22,408 bases of DNA, taken from positions 2,957-25,364 of the forward strand of contig DDEJ01000063.1 in NCBI GenBank assembly GCA_002336405.1. The letters are read 5' to 3'. Every line of letters begins with the position of its first letter. The stretch's first letter is position 1. Of this stretch, positions 7,993 through 16,137 are shown piece by piece. Below the pieces are notes generated by a model, which ran no database searches, was not told the origin of the DNA, and saw nothing but the letters and a program-made list of their open reading frames with translations. This DNA is from Rhodobacteraceae bacterium UBA1957 (GTDB taxonomy: Bacteria > Pseudomonadota > Alphaproteobacteria > Rhodobacterales > Rhodobacteraceae). The position numbers and the translations under genes are program-made.

Positions 7993-9279
7993 TTATCGAT
8001 GATCGGTTTCAAGTTGGCGCTCCAACCATTGAGAATATTGTGAGATCCCGTAACACACGACGAAAAATAGCAGTGCTGCGAAGGCAAAAAGTTCCCAATA
8101 AACGCCATTCCATGCAGTGGAGGAAAGAATAGGACCTCGGATCATACCCACCAAATCAAACATTGAAATGATTGATACCAATGTGGTGTCTTTGAATAAG
8201 CCAACCGCGACATTTACAATCCCGGGAATAGAAACTTTCAGCGCCTGCGGCAGAATGATCAACCGCATCGCTTGCGCATAATTCAAACCGAGGCTGTTCG
8301 CGGCCTCAAATTGACCAGAAGGAAGCGCTGCAAGCCCTCCACGAATAACTTCGGCAATGTAAGCCGCCGAAAATAAAGTGATCATAATAATCACACGCAG
8401 GATAAGATCTATATTAGTATCTGGAGGAAAGAAATAAGCCAACACAACGTTCGCTACAAACAGCAAGGTTATAAGCGGTACCCCGCGAATGAACTCGATA
8501 AAACAGACGCAAATCCATTTAATAATTGGCATGTCCGACTGTCGACCCAACGCCAACATTATACCAAGTGGAATAGATAGCGAAACGCATACGGTTCCCA
8601 GTATAAGGTTAAGCATGAAGCCGCCCATGTCTCGCGAAGGGACTGATGGTAACACAAGAAAGTCTTTTCCAATGTCAACCAGATAACCGCCAAAAATCCA
8701 GCAAACTAGTGCACAAACGAACCCACAAAGCGCTGCAAGCGCAAATCCGTACGACTCTAACCTGCGGGAGGCTAGTACGGCCACTGCGCAACCTGCAAAA
8801 GCAACGATGGGGCCTAAAATTGTGCCCCCCCAAATCAACCAAAATGCCAAAAATGGGTACACCACAGTAAATAAAAATAACTTTTTCGATACAGTACTGA
8901 ACAGCACAGGTGCGATGGCAACACATAACAAGACTGCCGCAAAATTTGGACGCCAAAATTCTGAGGGAGGATATTTAAAGCCGTATATTAGTTGTGGCCA
9001 GCGTTCTTTTAACACGGCGAAACAGGCTCCAGTAGCGCCATCTAATATCTCATAACAATCACGTACTGAATTGCCAGACCAAACCCCATTCAAAAACCAA
9101 GGAGCCACGCTGTTAAACAGGGTGTATACGGCCCAGAGTGAAGCTATGGTCATGATTATGTTCAAAGGTGAGGAAAATAGATTTTCACGCATCCATTTAA
9201 CCGCCCCAGTTTCCGACACTGGCGGGGGCGACTCTGGTATCAATTCATTTCGTACAAAAGAAGCGGTCTTATGGGTCAT
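7993..9279 (-). CDS. aapM: Amino-acid ABC transporter permease (AapM/BztC type)
   Basis: This is the second permease subunit (428 residues) of a general L-amino-acid importer of the Aap/Bzt family, which takes up glutamate, glutamine, aspartate and others in related bacteria. An extended N-terminal part with several membrane helices (about residues 35-210) is followed by the HisM-type permease core. The core starts around MGGFMLNLILGTV and includes the EAA loop AEVIRGGLAALPSGQFEA then LGLNYAQAM-RLIILPQAL, which docks to the ATPase. Length and the large N-terminal extension are typical of BztC/AapM and not of ordinary permeases of about 230 residues. Only one base separates it from aapQ, so translation is probably coupled. 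Its base composition is more AT-rich than the flanking housekeeping genes. Confidence 0.92.
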   Translation of the reverse strand: MTHKTASFVRNELIPESPPPVSETGAVKWMRENLFSSPLNIIMTIASLWAVYTLFNSVAPWFLNGVWSGNSVRDCYEILDGATGACFAVLKERWPQLIYGFKYPPSEFWRPNFAAVLLCVAIAPVLFSTVSKKLFLFTVVYPFLAFWLIWGGTILGPIVAFAGCAVAVLASRRLESYGFALAALCGFVCALVCWIFGGYLVDIGKDFLVLPSVPSRDMGGFMLNLILGTVCVSLSIPLGIMLALGRQSDMPIIKWICVCFIEFIRGVPLITLLFVANVVLAYFFPPDTNIDLILRVIIMITLFSAAYIAEVIRGGLAALPSGQFEAANSLGLNYAQAMRLIILPQALKVSIPGIVNVAVGLFKDTTLVSIISMFDLVGMIRGPILSSTAWNGVYWELFAFAALLFFVVCYGISQYSQWLERQLETDHR

Positions 9280-9280
9280 T

Positions 9281-10495
9281 CTAACGCTCTTTCAATTTGA
9301 TGCTATTATTATAAACATTCATCACCGCAGAAATACTCAAGCTGATGATCAGATAAAAAAGCATCAATAAAAGTACAATCTCGATCGCACGTCCTGTTTG
9401 GTTCAATGTGATCCCACCCAAGGTACCAGTAATATCCATATAGCCCACCGCAATCGCAAGTGAGCTATTTTTAGTCAGGTTAAGGTACTGTGAAATAAGC
9501 GGTGGAATAATCACCCTCAGGGCCTGAGGCAAAATCACCAAATTCATCACAAAACTGGGGCGCATCCCAAGGGCCGCAGCTGCCTCAGTCTGGCCTTTGC
9601 TTATCGCTTGAATACCTGCCCGAACATTCTCTGCAATAAAGGCTCCGGTGTAGATAGACAAAGCAAAGCAAAGAGCAATAAGTGATCCTCTGGCCCAGAT
9701 CCCACCTTTGAAGTTAAACCCCTTCAATTCAGGATATTCCATCCCTATTGGTGACCCTGCAGCAAAAAAAACTATAATCGCGGGTATGAAAAAAAGTGTA
9801 ATACTGGGCCAACGTGTGGGTAACGGAACTCCCTCTGCATACAACTTATTTCGTGCATATCGTCGGTACGCGAATATTGCCGCGAGTGATAAAAGGAAAG
9901 TAACAATTACAAAAGATGAACCTTCATTAAAAATAGGTTTCGGCGCGTAGATGCCCCGCCCAGTAAAGGCGAAAGCATCCCAAAGCATCGTCGCTTCTGG
10001 ATTTTCTCCCCGAAAGCTGCGCGGCTGTGGTAAAGCAACGATAAAAATACCACTGACAATTAATATCCAAATCAAAACTGGTACATTCCGAAATACCTCG
10101 ACATAAATTGCCATCAGCTTTGCGACTATCCAGTTGTTGGACAATCGAAGAATTCCAGCAAACACTCCAATCACCGTTGCCATTATGCACCCAAGAAACG
10201 CAACAAGTAACGTATTCAGCACACCCACCATTGACGCACGCAGGTGGGTCGATTGACTAGTGTATTCTATCAGTCTTTGATTGATATCATAACCTGCTGG
10301 AACCTTGAGAAACTGATAGGAAATATTTAGTCCCTTTGCCGTCAGATTTTGAGTAAGATTCCAGCCGAGGTAAGCCATCGCAAAAATTAGGATGATTAGG
10401 GCAGTGAACTGGAAGGTATAGCCACGGTAGCGCTTGTCATTTATCAACATTGAAAATGTAAATTTTGCCGCTGAAGGGTCAGTGGGCAGAACCAT
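9281..10495 (-). CDS. aapQ: Amino-acid ABC transporter permease (AapQ/BztB type)
   Basis: This is the first permease subunit (404 residues). The likely ATG at 10495 follows an AAGGA ribosome site spaced eight bases away and gives an N-terminus like BztB (FTFSMLINDKRYRGYTFQ). A TTG at 10564 keeps the frame open for 23 more codons but lies only seven bases from the intergenic stem-loop, and I reject it. Membrane helices flank a periplasmic insertion. The C-terminal permease core carries the EAA loop AENVRAGIQAISKGQTEAA then LGMRPSFVMNLVILPQAL. KNSSLAIAVGYMDITG near the end is a family block. The composition is AT-rich; for example, 9301-9360 at the gene's 3' end has 18 G/C in 60. It is transcribed after aapJ, beyond the stem-loop. 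Confidence 0.92.
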   Translation of the reverse strand: MVLPTDPSAAKFTFSMLINDKRYRGYTFQFTALIILIFAMAYLGWNLTQNLTAKGLNISYQFLKVPAGYDINQRLIEYTSQSTHLRASMVGVLNTLLVAFLGCIMATVIGVFAGILRLSNNWIVAKLMAIYVEVFRNVPVLIWILIVSGIFIVALPQPRSFRGENPEATMLWDAFAFTGRGIYAPKPIFNEGSSFVIVTFLLSLAAIFAYRRYARNKLYAEGVPLPTRWPSITLFFIPAIIVFFAAGSPIGMEYPELKGFNFKGGIWARGSLIALCFALSIYTGAFIAENVRAGIQAISKGQTEAAAALGMRPSFVMNLVILPQALRVIIPPLISQYLNLTKNSSLAIAVGYMDITGTLGGITLNQTGRAIEIVLLLMLFYLIISLSISAVMNVYNNSIKLKER

Positions 10496-10570
10496 ACCAA
10501 TCGTCCTTATAATAATTTGCGACCAATTTGCAGCGCGGGCCGCTAAAAATCGTTTTGTAAACAAGAGACA

Positions 10571-10604
10571 AGGTCAGGGCGCGACAAAGGCTGCGCCCTG
10601 ACCT
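10571..10604 (-). terminator. Perfect 12-bp stem-loop between aapJ and aapQ
   Basis: AGGTCAGGGCGC (10571-10582) and GCGCCCTGACCT (10593-10604) are exact inverted repeats around a ten-base loop, eleven bases beyond the aapJ stop. The base after the stem on the minus strand is U-rich in parts (TGTCTCTTGTTT) but lacks a proper U-run, so it is better seen as an mRNA-stabilising or partly terminating element than as a full terminator. Confidence 0.75.
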
Positions 10605-10614
10605 AATTTAAGGC

Positions 10615-11631
10615 TTAACGGAAAGGTGGCGAATAAATCAAACCACCGTCTGTCCACTGCGCATTTAACCCACGAGAAATGCCAAGTGGAGTATTTACAC
10701 CGATGTTATTCTCAAACAATTCACCGTAGTTTCCACCGGCTGCAATCGCGTGTTGTGCCCAATCAGCCGACAGACCCAGCCACTCACCCAAGGTACCTTC
10801 AGTACCCAATAGACGATTGATTTCCGGGTTGTTGGTTCCTTTGACCATTTCAGCCATGTTACCCGATGTCACGCCAAGCTCTTCTGCAGATATCAGAGCA
10901 TTCAATGTCCAGCGAACGACATCACCCCATTCATTGTCGCCATGACGCACTAAAGGACCGAGTGGCTCTTTAGAGATAATTTCAGGCAAAACAACGTGCG
11001 TATTAGGATCAGCGGCGGCGGCTCTTGCGGAGGCTAATGCAGATGCATCAGTCGTGTAGACGTCACATGCGCCTGCGAAGTATTGCTGTTTCGCTTCATT
11101 TCCTGTCTCAACCGGTATCGGCTCGTAGCTGATATTATTGACACGAAAGAAATCGGCCAAATTCAATTCAGTTGTAGTTCCAGTTTGGATGCAAATTGAC
11201 GCCCCGTCCAGTTCTGTCGCCGAGGATACTCCCAGTGCTTTAGGGACCAAAAAGCCTTGACCGTCATAGTAGTTGACACCAACAAATTCCAACTTGAGTT
11301 CGACATCTCTCTGGAAAGTCCATGTTGTATTTCGGGCCAACATGTCGATCTCGCCTGAATTCAATGCTGTAAAGCGCACTTTAGTGGTAAGCGGTACAAA
11401 TTCAACTGCCATTGGATCGCCAAGTACTGCTGCAGCAACAGCACGACACACGCCGATATCAAAACCCTGCCATACGCCGCTGGCATCTGGCTCCGCAAAA
11501 CCAGTTAAACCGGTGCTTACTCCACAGTTCAGCTTGCCACGTGCTTGTACGTCATCCAATGTTCCGGCCATTGCTGCACCAGCCGCTAGGCCCGCTGCAG
11601 TCATAGTGCCCAAAATTACCGAATATTTCAT
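10615..11631 (-). CDS. aapJ: Amino-acid ABC transporter periplasmic binding protein (AapJ/BztA type)
   Basis: This is the periplasmic receptor that captures L-amino acids and delivers them to AapQM. From the ATG at 11631 the protein has 338 residues, the usual size for AapJ/BztA and larger than most solute-binding proteins (about 260). The signal peptide is clear (MKYSV-ILGTMTAAGLAAGAAMA), with probable cleavage after about residue 22 before GTLDDVQARGKLNCGV. The SBP_bac_3 pattern GFDIGVCRAVAAAVLGD, VRFTALNSGEIDMLARNTTWT and ICIQTGTTTELNL are recognisable. A GAGGT ribosome site lies directly upstream. The 13 codons before this ATG, from an upstream start at 11670, are discarded because they would bury the signal peptide. 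It is the first gene of its operon and is separated from aapQ by a stem-loop, so it is probably made in excess. Confidence 0.95.
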   Translation of the reverse strand: MKYSVILGTMTAAGLAAGAAMAGTLDDVQARGKLNCGVSTGLTGFAEPDASGVWQGFDIGVCRAVAAAVLGDPMAVEFVPLTTKVRFTALNSGEIDMLARNTTWTFQRDVELKLEFVGVNYYDGQGFLVPKALGVSSATELDGASICIQTGTTTELNLADFFRVNNISYEPIPVETGNEAKQQYFAGACDVYTTDASALASARAAAADPNTHVVLPEIISKEPLGPLVRHGDNEWGDVVRWTLNALISAEELGVTSGNMAEMVKGTNNPEINRLLGTEGTLGEWLGLSADWAQHAIAAGGNYGELFENNIGVNTPLGISRGLNAQWTDGGLIYSPPFR

Positions 11632-11706
11632 ATTTACCTCTTCCTGATGTTTAGCACAGATACAGTGCATTTATCCCGGGTTAATTCCCAGATGATTAGC
11701 GTCTTT

Positions 11707-11721
11707 AGGACATCCTGTCCT
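11707..11721. promoter_or_regulatory. Palindrome (possible operator) just downstream of the aap promoter
   Basis: AGGACA-TCC-TGTCCT is a perfect six-base inverted repeat with a three-base centre. It lies at roughly +5 to +20 of the transcript predicted from the neighbouring -35/-10 pair, where a repressor would block initiation or escape. Which regulator binds is unknown. Confidence 0.4.
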
Positions 11722-11732
11722 TTTGTAAAGGT

Positions 11733-11761
11733 ATTAGTGCGGATTCAAATCCATTCGTCAA
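11733..11761 (-). promoter_or_regulatory. Probable sigma-70 type promoter of the aap operon
   Basis: On the minus strand TTGACG (-35, 11756-11761) is followed by 17 bases and ACTAAT (-10, 11733-11738), matching five and four of six consensus bases. The predicted start is near 11726, giving a leader of about 95 bases before aapJ. The spacer itself contains the palindrome GGATT-CA-AATCC (11741-11752 on the plus strand). Confidence 0.5.
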
Positions 11762-11837
11762 GTTTAAGCGATATAAATTCATCTAAACCGCTCATAAAGT
11801 ACATATTTTCTCAAAAACAAACAAATGGGCAAATTCA

Positions 11838-12542
11838 TTAGCAGAGATCAAAAAATTTATGAGCACAGTAAAAGGCGTCTTGCTTGATACTGGCCTCGAC
11901 AATCGCAGTCTCATCATCGCCCCACTGTTCCGCTTGCCAAGATTCGTCAACGCGCGACAAAGCCCACAGCTTTTCAATTTTTAGGTGATTTTGGGCAGCA
12001 GCAAGACCAATAACCAACGATCCAGACAATGCCACCAAATCGTGCAGCGCCGCCAGTTGAAACGCCGACACCGCATGCACATGGCGCCGAAGCCAGACCA
12101 GACTTTCCGCAGGTTGCACCACCGGCATCAAACCATAGGAAACATTAAGAGGGGCCAGCAAGGCCTGCGCCGACCAGGTCACCAAAGGATCCCAAGCCTC
12201 TGCCTGCAGGTCTATTAATGCTTGTGGCGTGTCCGCGCGGTAACATATCAAATCAAATTCAGCATAATCCGCAACCAGATCCGCCACCTGACTATGCGCC
12301 GGCCCCACCTTATCCAACGCCGAGTTTACGGTCCGGGTCACAGGCATTTCGTCGGGCTTAACAATGTCACCCTGCGCCTGCCACTCCGTCGCAACAGCAG
12401 CGGCAAGCAAACGCTTTGGCACGATGAAATCGGCTTTCGCCGGCGTTTTTAGAGCCTTTCCATCCAAATGCACCGTAAAGCCACTCGCAGTTTGCACCAC
12501 TGTCGCATCCTGCCAAAACCGTTTTTTCGTCCAGCCGCTCAT
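11838..12542 (-). CDS. ATP12 family F1-ATPase assembly chaperone
   Basis: This 234-residue protein is of the ATP12 family. In mitochondria ATP12 binds the F1 alpha subunit before assembly, and alphaproteobacteria carry the ancestral form. Recognisable features are the N-terminal KKRFWQDATV segment followed by the LDGKALKTPAK strand, the TEWQAQGD-I-x-P-x-x-MP-x-TR block, and the strongly conserved LICYRAD-x-P-x-x-L-x-x-x-Q-x-x-x-WDPL-x-x-W region. A conserved acidic patch follows near the C-terminus. It overlaps the HAD phosphatase stop by four bases and is the last gene of the rluC-HAD-ATP12 run; a 206-base gap then separates it from the aap operon. No hairpin terminator is apparent after it. 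Confidence 0.92.
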   Translation of the reverse strand: MSGWTKKRFWQDATVVQTASGFTVHLDGKALKTPAKADFIVPKRLLAAAVATEWQAQGDIVKPDEMPVTRTVNSALDKVGPAHSQVADLVADYAEFDLICYRADTPQALIDLQAEAWDPLVTWSAQALLAPLNVSYGLMPVVQPAESLVWLRRHVHAVSAFQLAALHDLVALSGSLVIGLAAAQNHLKIEKLWALSRVDESWQAEQWGDDETAIVEASIKQDAFYCAHKFFDLC

Positions 12543-13222
12543 GCCGCATCTTGCCAGAGAGTTTTTAATATCAGAGGGATCTGGGCAAAGTCATTGGCAA
12601 TGTGATCGGCACGTCCGAGCCGTTGCACGTCATGATAGCCCCAAGTAACGCCAATCGCATGCAGACCTGCGGCACCCGCCATCTCCATGTCAAACTGAGT
12701 ATCCCCAATCATCACTGCATTCTTCGCCTCTACCCCAGTTTCTGCCAGTGCCGCCTGCAGCATTGCCGGATGCGGTTTTGACGGATGCAAATCTGCGCAT
12801 TGGACCGTGAAGAAATAATCGCTTAGCCCGTGTTCCTCTAGTAAAATATCCAAGCCTCTTCGTGATTTCCCCGTTGCCACGCCCAAAAGATAATCTGACT
12901 TCGCCCATAGTGATTGCAGCACAACGCGCGCGTTTGGATAAAGCGGTGAGGACAGCGTGGTGCCATTGTGCGCCCGCAAACCTTTGTAGGCAGCCTTGTA
13001 TCCAATGACCAAATTTTCATAAAGCGGCTCAGCCAGCCCCGGCATGAGCCGAATCACAGCCGTCTCCAGCGACAGGCCAATAATATCAACAATTTCAGAC
13101 CGCTTGGGGGACGTCAGGCCCAGCGCCTCAAAACTGAGCGTCATCGAGCGCACAATATCATCTTGGCTATCTACCAGCGTGCCATCGACATCAAACAGAA
13201 TCAATCTCAGCGTTCCGTTCAC
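12539..13222 (-). CDS. HAD superfamily (subfamily IA) hydrolase, phosphoglycolate-phosphatase-like
   Basis: This 227-residue cytoplasmic phosphatase is probably active on a small phosphorylated metabolite. HAD motif I is FDVDGTLVDS with nucleophile D11 and acid/base D13. Motif II is the threonine T117 in VATGKSRRG, motif III lysine K149 in PSKPHP, and motif IV GDTQFD (173-178) with Mg-binding acids. An alpha-helical cap lies between motifs I and II (about residues 20-85), as in Gph and PGMB. The substrate cannot be deduced. It starts with GTG, overlapping the rluC stop by four bases, and its stop overlaps the ATP12 start, so the three genes are probably co-translated. Confidence 0.9.
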   Translation of the reverse strand: MNGTLRLILFDVDGTLVDSQDDIVRSMTLSFEALGLTSPKRSEIVDIIGLSLETAVIRLMPGLAEPLYENLVIGYKAAYKGLRAHNGTTLSSPLYPNARVVLQSLWAKSDYLLGVATGKSRRGLDILLEEHGLSDYFFTVQCADLHPSKPHPAMLQAALAETGVEAKNAVMIGDTQFDMEMAGAAGLHAIGVTWGYHDVQRLGRADHIANDFAQIPLILKTLWQDAA

Positions 13223-14262
13223 AGGTCATCCTCAAAGGGGTCATCCGGCACGTCAGACACCGCCCATTGCACGGTCCCCCAGGTTTGCCGCATATGCTCG
13301 GGCAAGGGCGCCGTCAGTACTAGCGCGGCTTTACTAACCGGGTGCTCCAGACGCAGGGATCGGGCATGCAAATGTAATTTTCGACTGATATCGCCTCCAA
13401 GCTGCGCACCCCAGCCATCGCCAGCATTCTCTTGGCCGGAACCGCCGTATTTGCCGTCTCCGATAATTGGATGACCAATCTCAGCCATATGGGCGCGCAA
13501 TTGATGGGTCCGCCCAGTGATCGGTGCCAGCGCCACCCAAGACGCGCGCTTGGCCAATGCGCTCAGCACGGCGTAATCCGTGGTCGCCCGTTTTGCACCT
13601 TCTGTGCTGTCGACGTCACGTGGGTGCACGCAGACCATTTTTTCCGCCTCGCCCCCCGGCCCGTGGCCGCCCGCTTTCATCAGACCATATTTAATCGTGG
13701 CCATCTGCGGGCTGGGTACGCCCGCAACCGCTGCCCAATATATTTTACGTGTTGCACGATGACGGAATGCTTCAGTCAGCGCACCGGCGATGGCCCGGGT
13801 CCGGGCCATGATCAAAACACCCGAAGTGTCTTTATCAAGCCGGTGAACCAGCCGTGGCTTTTCTTCATAGCCGAATTTCAACGCCTCAGCCAAACCATCA
13901 ACGTGACGGGTTTGCTTACTACCGCCCTGACTGGGCAGGCCGGACGGTTTGTTCAGCGCAATAATGTGGTCATCGCGGTAAATAACGCACGACTGGATCA
14001 GTTTAGCGTCTGCCGGCGACATATCTGTCTTGGCCTGCGCAGAGATTTGCCCCGCCTCAGGCAGTGGTGGAACGCGCACGCTCTGACCCATTTGAAGTCG
14101 CGTTGCAGGCTTGACCCGCCCACCCTCGACCCGCAGTTCGCCCTTGCGGCATAATTTTTCAATTCGTCCCTGCGAAATATGCGGAAACAATCGCCGCAGC
14201 CAACGGTCCAAACGCTGATCGTCATCACCCTCTTCGACCATGATCATCTGTACCCGGCTCAT
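13219..14262 (-). CDS. rluC: 23S rRNA pseudouridine synthase, RluC/RluD family
   Basis: This 347-residue enzyme converts selected uridines of 23S rRNA to pseudouridine. An N-terminal S4 RNA-binding domain (about 16-66, containing RLDRWLRRLFPHIS and GELRVEGGRV) precedes the RluA-type catalytic domain. The signature HRLDKDTSG (140-148) contains catalytic D143. The later ITGRTHQLRAHMA block is also typical. The choice between RluC and RluD cannot be made surely from sequence alone; the S4 domain and RKGELRV fit RluC. The open frame runs on for 193 codons through crcB and the gap before it, but the ATG at 14262, overlapping the crcB stop by four bases, gives the proper N-terminus. Confidence 0.92.
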   Translation of the reverse strand: MSRVQMIMVEEGDDDQRLDRWLRRLFPHISQGRIEKLCRKGELRVEGGRVKPATRLQMGQSVRVPPLPEAGQISAQAKTDMSPADAKLIQSCVIYRDDHIIALNKPSGLPSQGGSKQTRHVDGLAEALKFGYEEKPRLVHRLDKDTSGVLIMARTRAIAGALTEAFRHRATRKIYWAAVAGVPSPQMATIKYGLMKAGGHGPGGEAEKMVCVHPRDVDSTEGAKRATTDYAVLSALAKRASWVALAPITGRTHQLRAHMAEIGHPIIGDGKYGGSGQENAGDGWGAQLGGDISRKLHLHARSLRLEHPVSKAALVLTAPLPEHMRQTWGTVQWAVSDVPDDPFEDDL

Positions 14263-14612
14263 CCCCAAACCCCGCGCGCCAGCACAATACCGCCAAAAAC
14301 AGCCGCCAAAGACAGCATCACAGAGGCCAAAATATACCCGCCGGCAAAAATCATACGCCCGTCTTCTATCAATTTGAACGTATCCAGAGAGAACGCCGAA
14401 AACGTCGTGAACCCCCCTAGAATCCCAGTCATTGCAAACACCATCATTCGATCTGCGCCTTTCGCTGTCAGCACCACAAAAGCGGCCCCCATTAAGAACG
14501 AGCCGATTATATTCACCGCCAGCGTCCCATAGGGAAACAGCAGAGTGATCGAAACAGCATATCGCAGGGCTGCACCGATGGCACCGCCGCAGGCTGCGTA
14601 AATAAACATCAT
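14259..14612 (-). CDS. crcB: Fluoride ion exporter CrcB/Fluc
   Basis: This 117-residue membrane protein with four hydrophobic helices forms dual-topology dimers that export fluoride. Family motifs are present: GGAIGAALRY at the start, the pore asparagine N34 in LAVNIIGSFLMG, and GFTTFSAFSLD (67-77) with the phenylalanine and threonine residues that line the fluoride path. Only one crcB copy is seen here, consistent with a homodimer. The ATG at 14612 or the adjacent one at 14609 can start it. It overlaps rluC by four bases, and a 200-base gap lies between it and rarA. I see no convincing fluoride riboswitch in that gap. Confidence 0.93.
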   Translation of the reverse strand: MMFIYAACGGAIGAALRYAVSITLLFPYGTLAVNIIGSFLMGAAFVVLTAKGADRMMVFAMTGILGGFTTFSAFSLDTFKLIEDGRMIFAGGYILASVMLSLAAVFGGIVLARGVWG

Positions 14613-14812
14613 GCCGCGTCTGTATCCTCAGCAGGCAGGATGTCAAGGCATCCTCCTCGAAACACGACGCCCCACAAAACCAATGCGCCGCCCAATATAC
14701 CAATCCAGTGCGTGCACAGGCCCGCACGAAACAGTCCAGTGTGAGGCCGGTTCGGAACCAGTAAGCCACCCGTGTGAGACCTGGAGCCATTGCAAGAAAT
14801 AAACCGCCCGCG

Positions 14813-16135
14813 TTAGGGTTTTCGACCGCGCTGTTTAACAAAATAATCCAGCCGCTTTTTTAACTCGCGTTCAAAGCCGCGCTCGACCGGTTGGTATAAT
14901 ATCGGTCGTTTCATCGTATCGGGGAAATAGTTTTGCCCCGAAAACCCACCTTCGACATCATGATCATAAGCATAACCGTCACCATAGCCCTGGTCTTTCA
15001 TCAAAGAGGTCGGCGCGTTCAGGATATGTTTCGGCGGCGGTTCGGACCCAGTCTGTTTTGCCGCAACCCGCGCCGCCTTGTACGCCACATAAGTAGCGTT
15101 GGATTTCGGTGCCAGCGCCAAATAGGTCACCGCCTGTGCCAAAGCCAATTCACCCTCGGGGCTGCCCAGCCGCTCAAAGGTCTGCCAGCTTTGCAGGCAA
15201 ATTGACTGCGCCTGCGGATCTGCCAGACCAATATCTTCAACCGCCATACGGGTGATGCGCCGCGCCAGATAACGCGGATCCTCACCGCCTTCCAACATCC
15301 GGGCAAACCAGTAGAGTGCAGCGTCCGGATCAGAACCTCGCACCGATTTGTGCAGCGCCGAGATTAAATTGTAATGCGCATCGCCTGATTTGTCGTATTG
15401 CGCCGCGCGACGCATCAACCGGCTGCTCAGCGCTTTGACATCCAGCTTTGCCGGCACCTGCCAGGCGGTTACTTGTTCGACGAGGTTAAGCAAGGCGCGG
15501 CCGTCACCATCGGCCATTTCCAACAGCGCCTCGCGCGCCTCGCCGGTCAGAGGCAATGCCGTGTCCAGTTCTTTTTCAGCGCGCTGGCACAACAGCTCAA
15601 GGTCAGCCAAAGTCAGCCTCTCGAGCACCAACACCTGCGCCCGCGACAGAACCGCCGCGTTTAATTCAAACGAAGGATTTTCGGTTGTTGCCCCAACCAG
15701 AAGGATGGTCCCATCCTCCATGTGGGGCAAGAACCCATCCTGCTGGGCCTTGTTGAAACGGTGGACTTCATCAACAAATAAAAGTGTTCCACGGCCATTC
15801 TGATGCCGGATTCTAGCAGCTTCGAACACTTTTTTTAGCTCTGCGACACCGGTAAAAATGGCACTGATCTGTACGAAATGTAGGTCGGTTTCACGCGCCA
15901 AAAGTCTTGCCATCGTGGTTTTACCCACCCCAGGAGGACCCCAGAAGATAAGTGACGAAAGCTGACCTGAGGACAGCATAACCGACAAGGGCGCCTCGGG
16001 TCCAAGCAACTGGGACTGACCCACGACATCCGACATGGTCTTGGGCCTAAGCCGATCCGCCAGAGGACGCCGGGCAAGTCCGGCACCGCTTGGTGGCCCG
16101 GACGGCGGAACAGCATTGTCGAACAGATCCGACAT
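14813..16135 (-). CDS. rarA: Replication-associated recombination protein RarA (MgsA), AAA+ ATPase
   Basis: This 440-residue AAA+ ATPase, related to eukaryotic WRNIP1, acts at stalled replication forks. Walker A is GPPGVGKTT (66-74), Walker B LLFVDEVHRFNK (around 118-128), and sensor 1 lies in VGATTENPSFELNAAVLSRAQV. The C-terminal tetramerisation region is recognised by KSVRGSDPDAALYWFARMLEGGEDP, which is nearly invariant in the family. The N-terminal PLADRLRPKTMSDVVGQ matches the usual start. It is separated from the upstream Deg protease by two bases, so it is probably transcribed with it. Confidence 0.96.
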   Translation of the reverse strand: MSDLFDNAVPPSGPPSGAGLARRPLADRLRPKTMSDVVGQSQLLGPEAPLSVMLSSGQLSSLIFWGPPGVGKTTMARLLARETDLHFVQISAIFTGVAELKKVFEAARIRHQNGRGTLLFVDEVHRFNKAQQDGFLPHMEDGTILLVGATTENPSFELNAAVLSRAQVLVLERLTLADLELLCQRAEKELDTALPLTGEAREALLEMADGDGRALLNLVEQVTAWQVPAKLDVKALSSRLMRRAAQYDKSGDAHYNLISALHKSVRGSDPDAALYWFARMLEGGEDPRYLARRITRMAVEDIGLADPQAQSICLQSWQTFERLGSPEGELALAQAVTYLALAPKSNATYVAYKAARVAAKQTGSEPPPKHILNAPTSLMKDQGYGDGYAYDHDVEGGFSGQNYFPDTMKRPILYQPVERGFERELKKRLDYFVKQRGRKP

Positions 16136-16137
16136 GA

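Noticed and set aside
10496..10564. TTG start adding 23 residues to AapQ
   Set aside because: The ATG at 10495 has a well-placed AAGGA site and gives the family-typical N-terminus. The TTG version would begin seven bases from the intergenic stem-loop.
14613..14812. Possible fluoride riboswitch before crcB
   Set aside because: The 200-base gap contains only a small AGGATG/CATCCT hairpin (14637-14654). I could not find the conserved blocks or pseudoknot of the crcB motif.
14263..14841. Long upstream extension of the rluC reading frame (to a 540-residue protein)
   Set aside because: The extension lies across crcB in another frame and through the gap before it, with no family-like text. The ATG at 14262 gives a standard RluC N-terminus and a four-base overlap with crcB.
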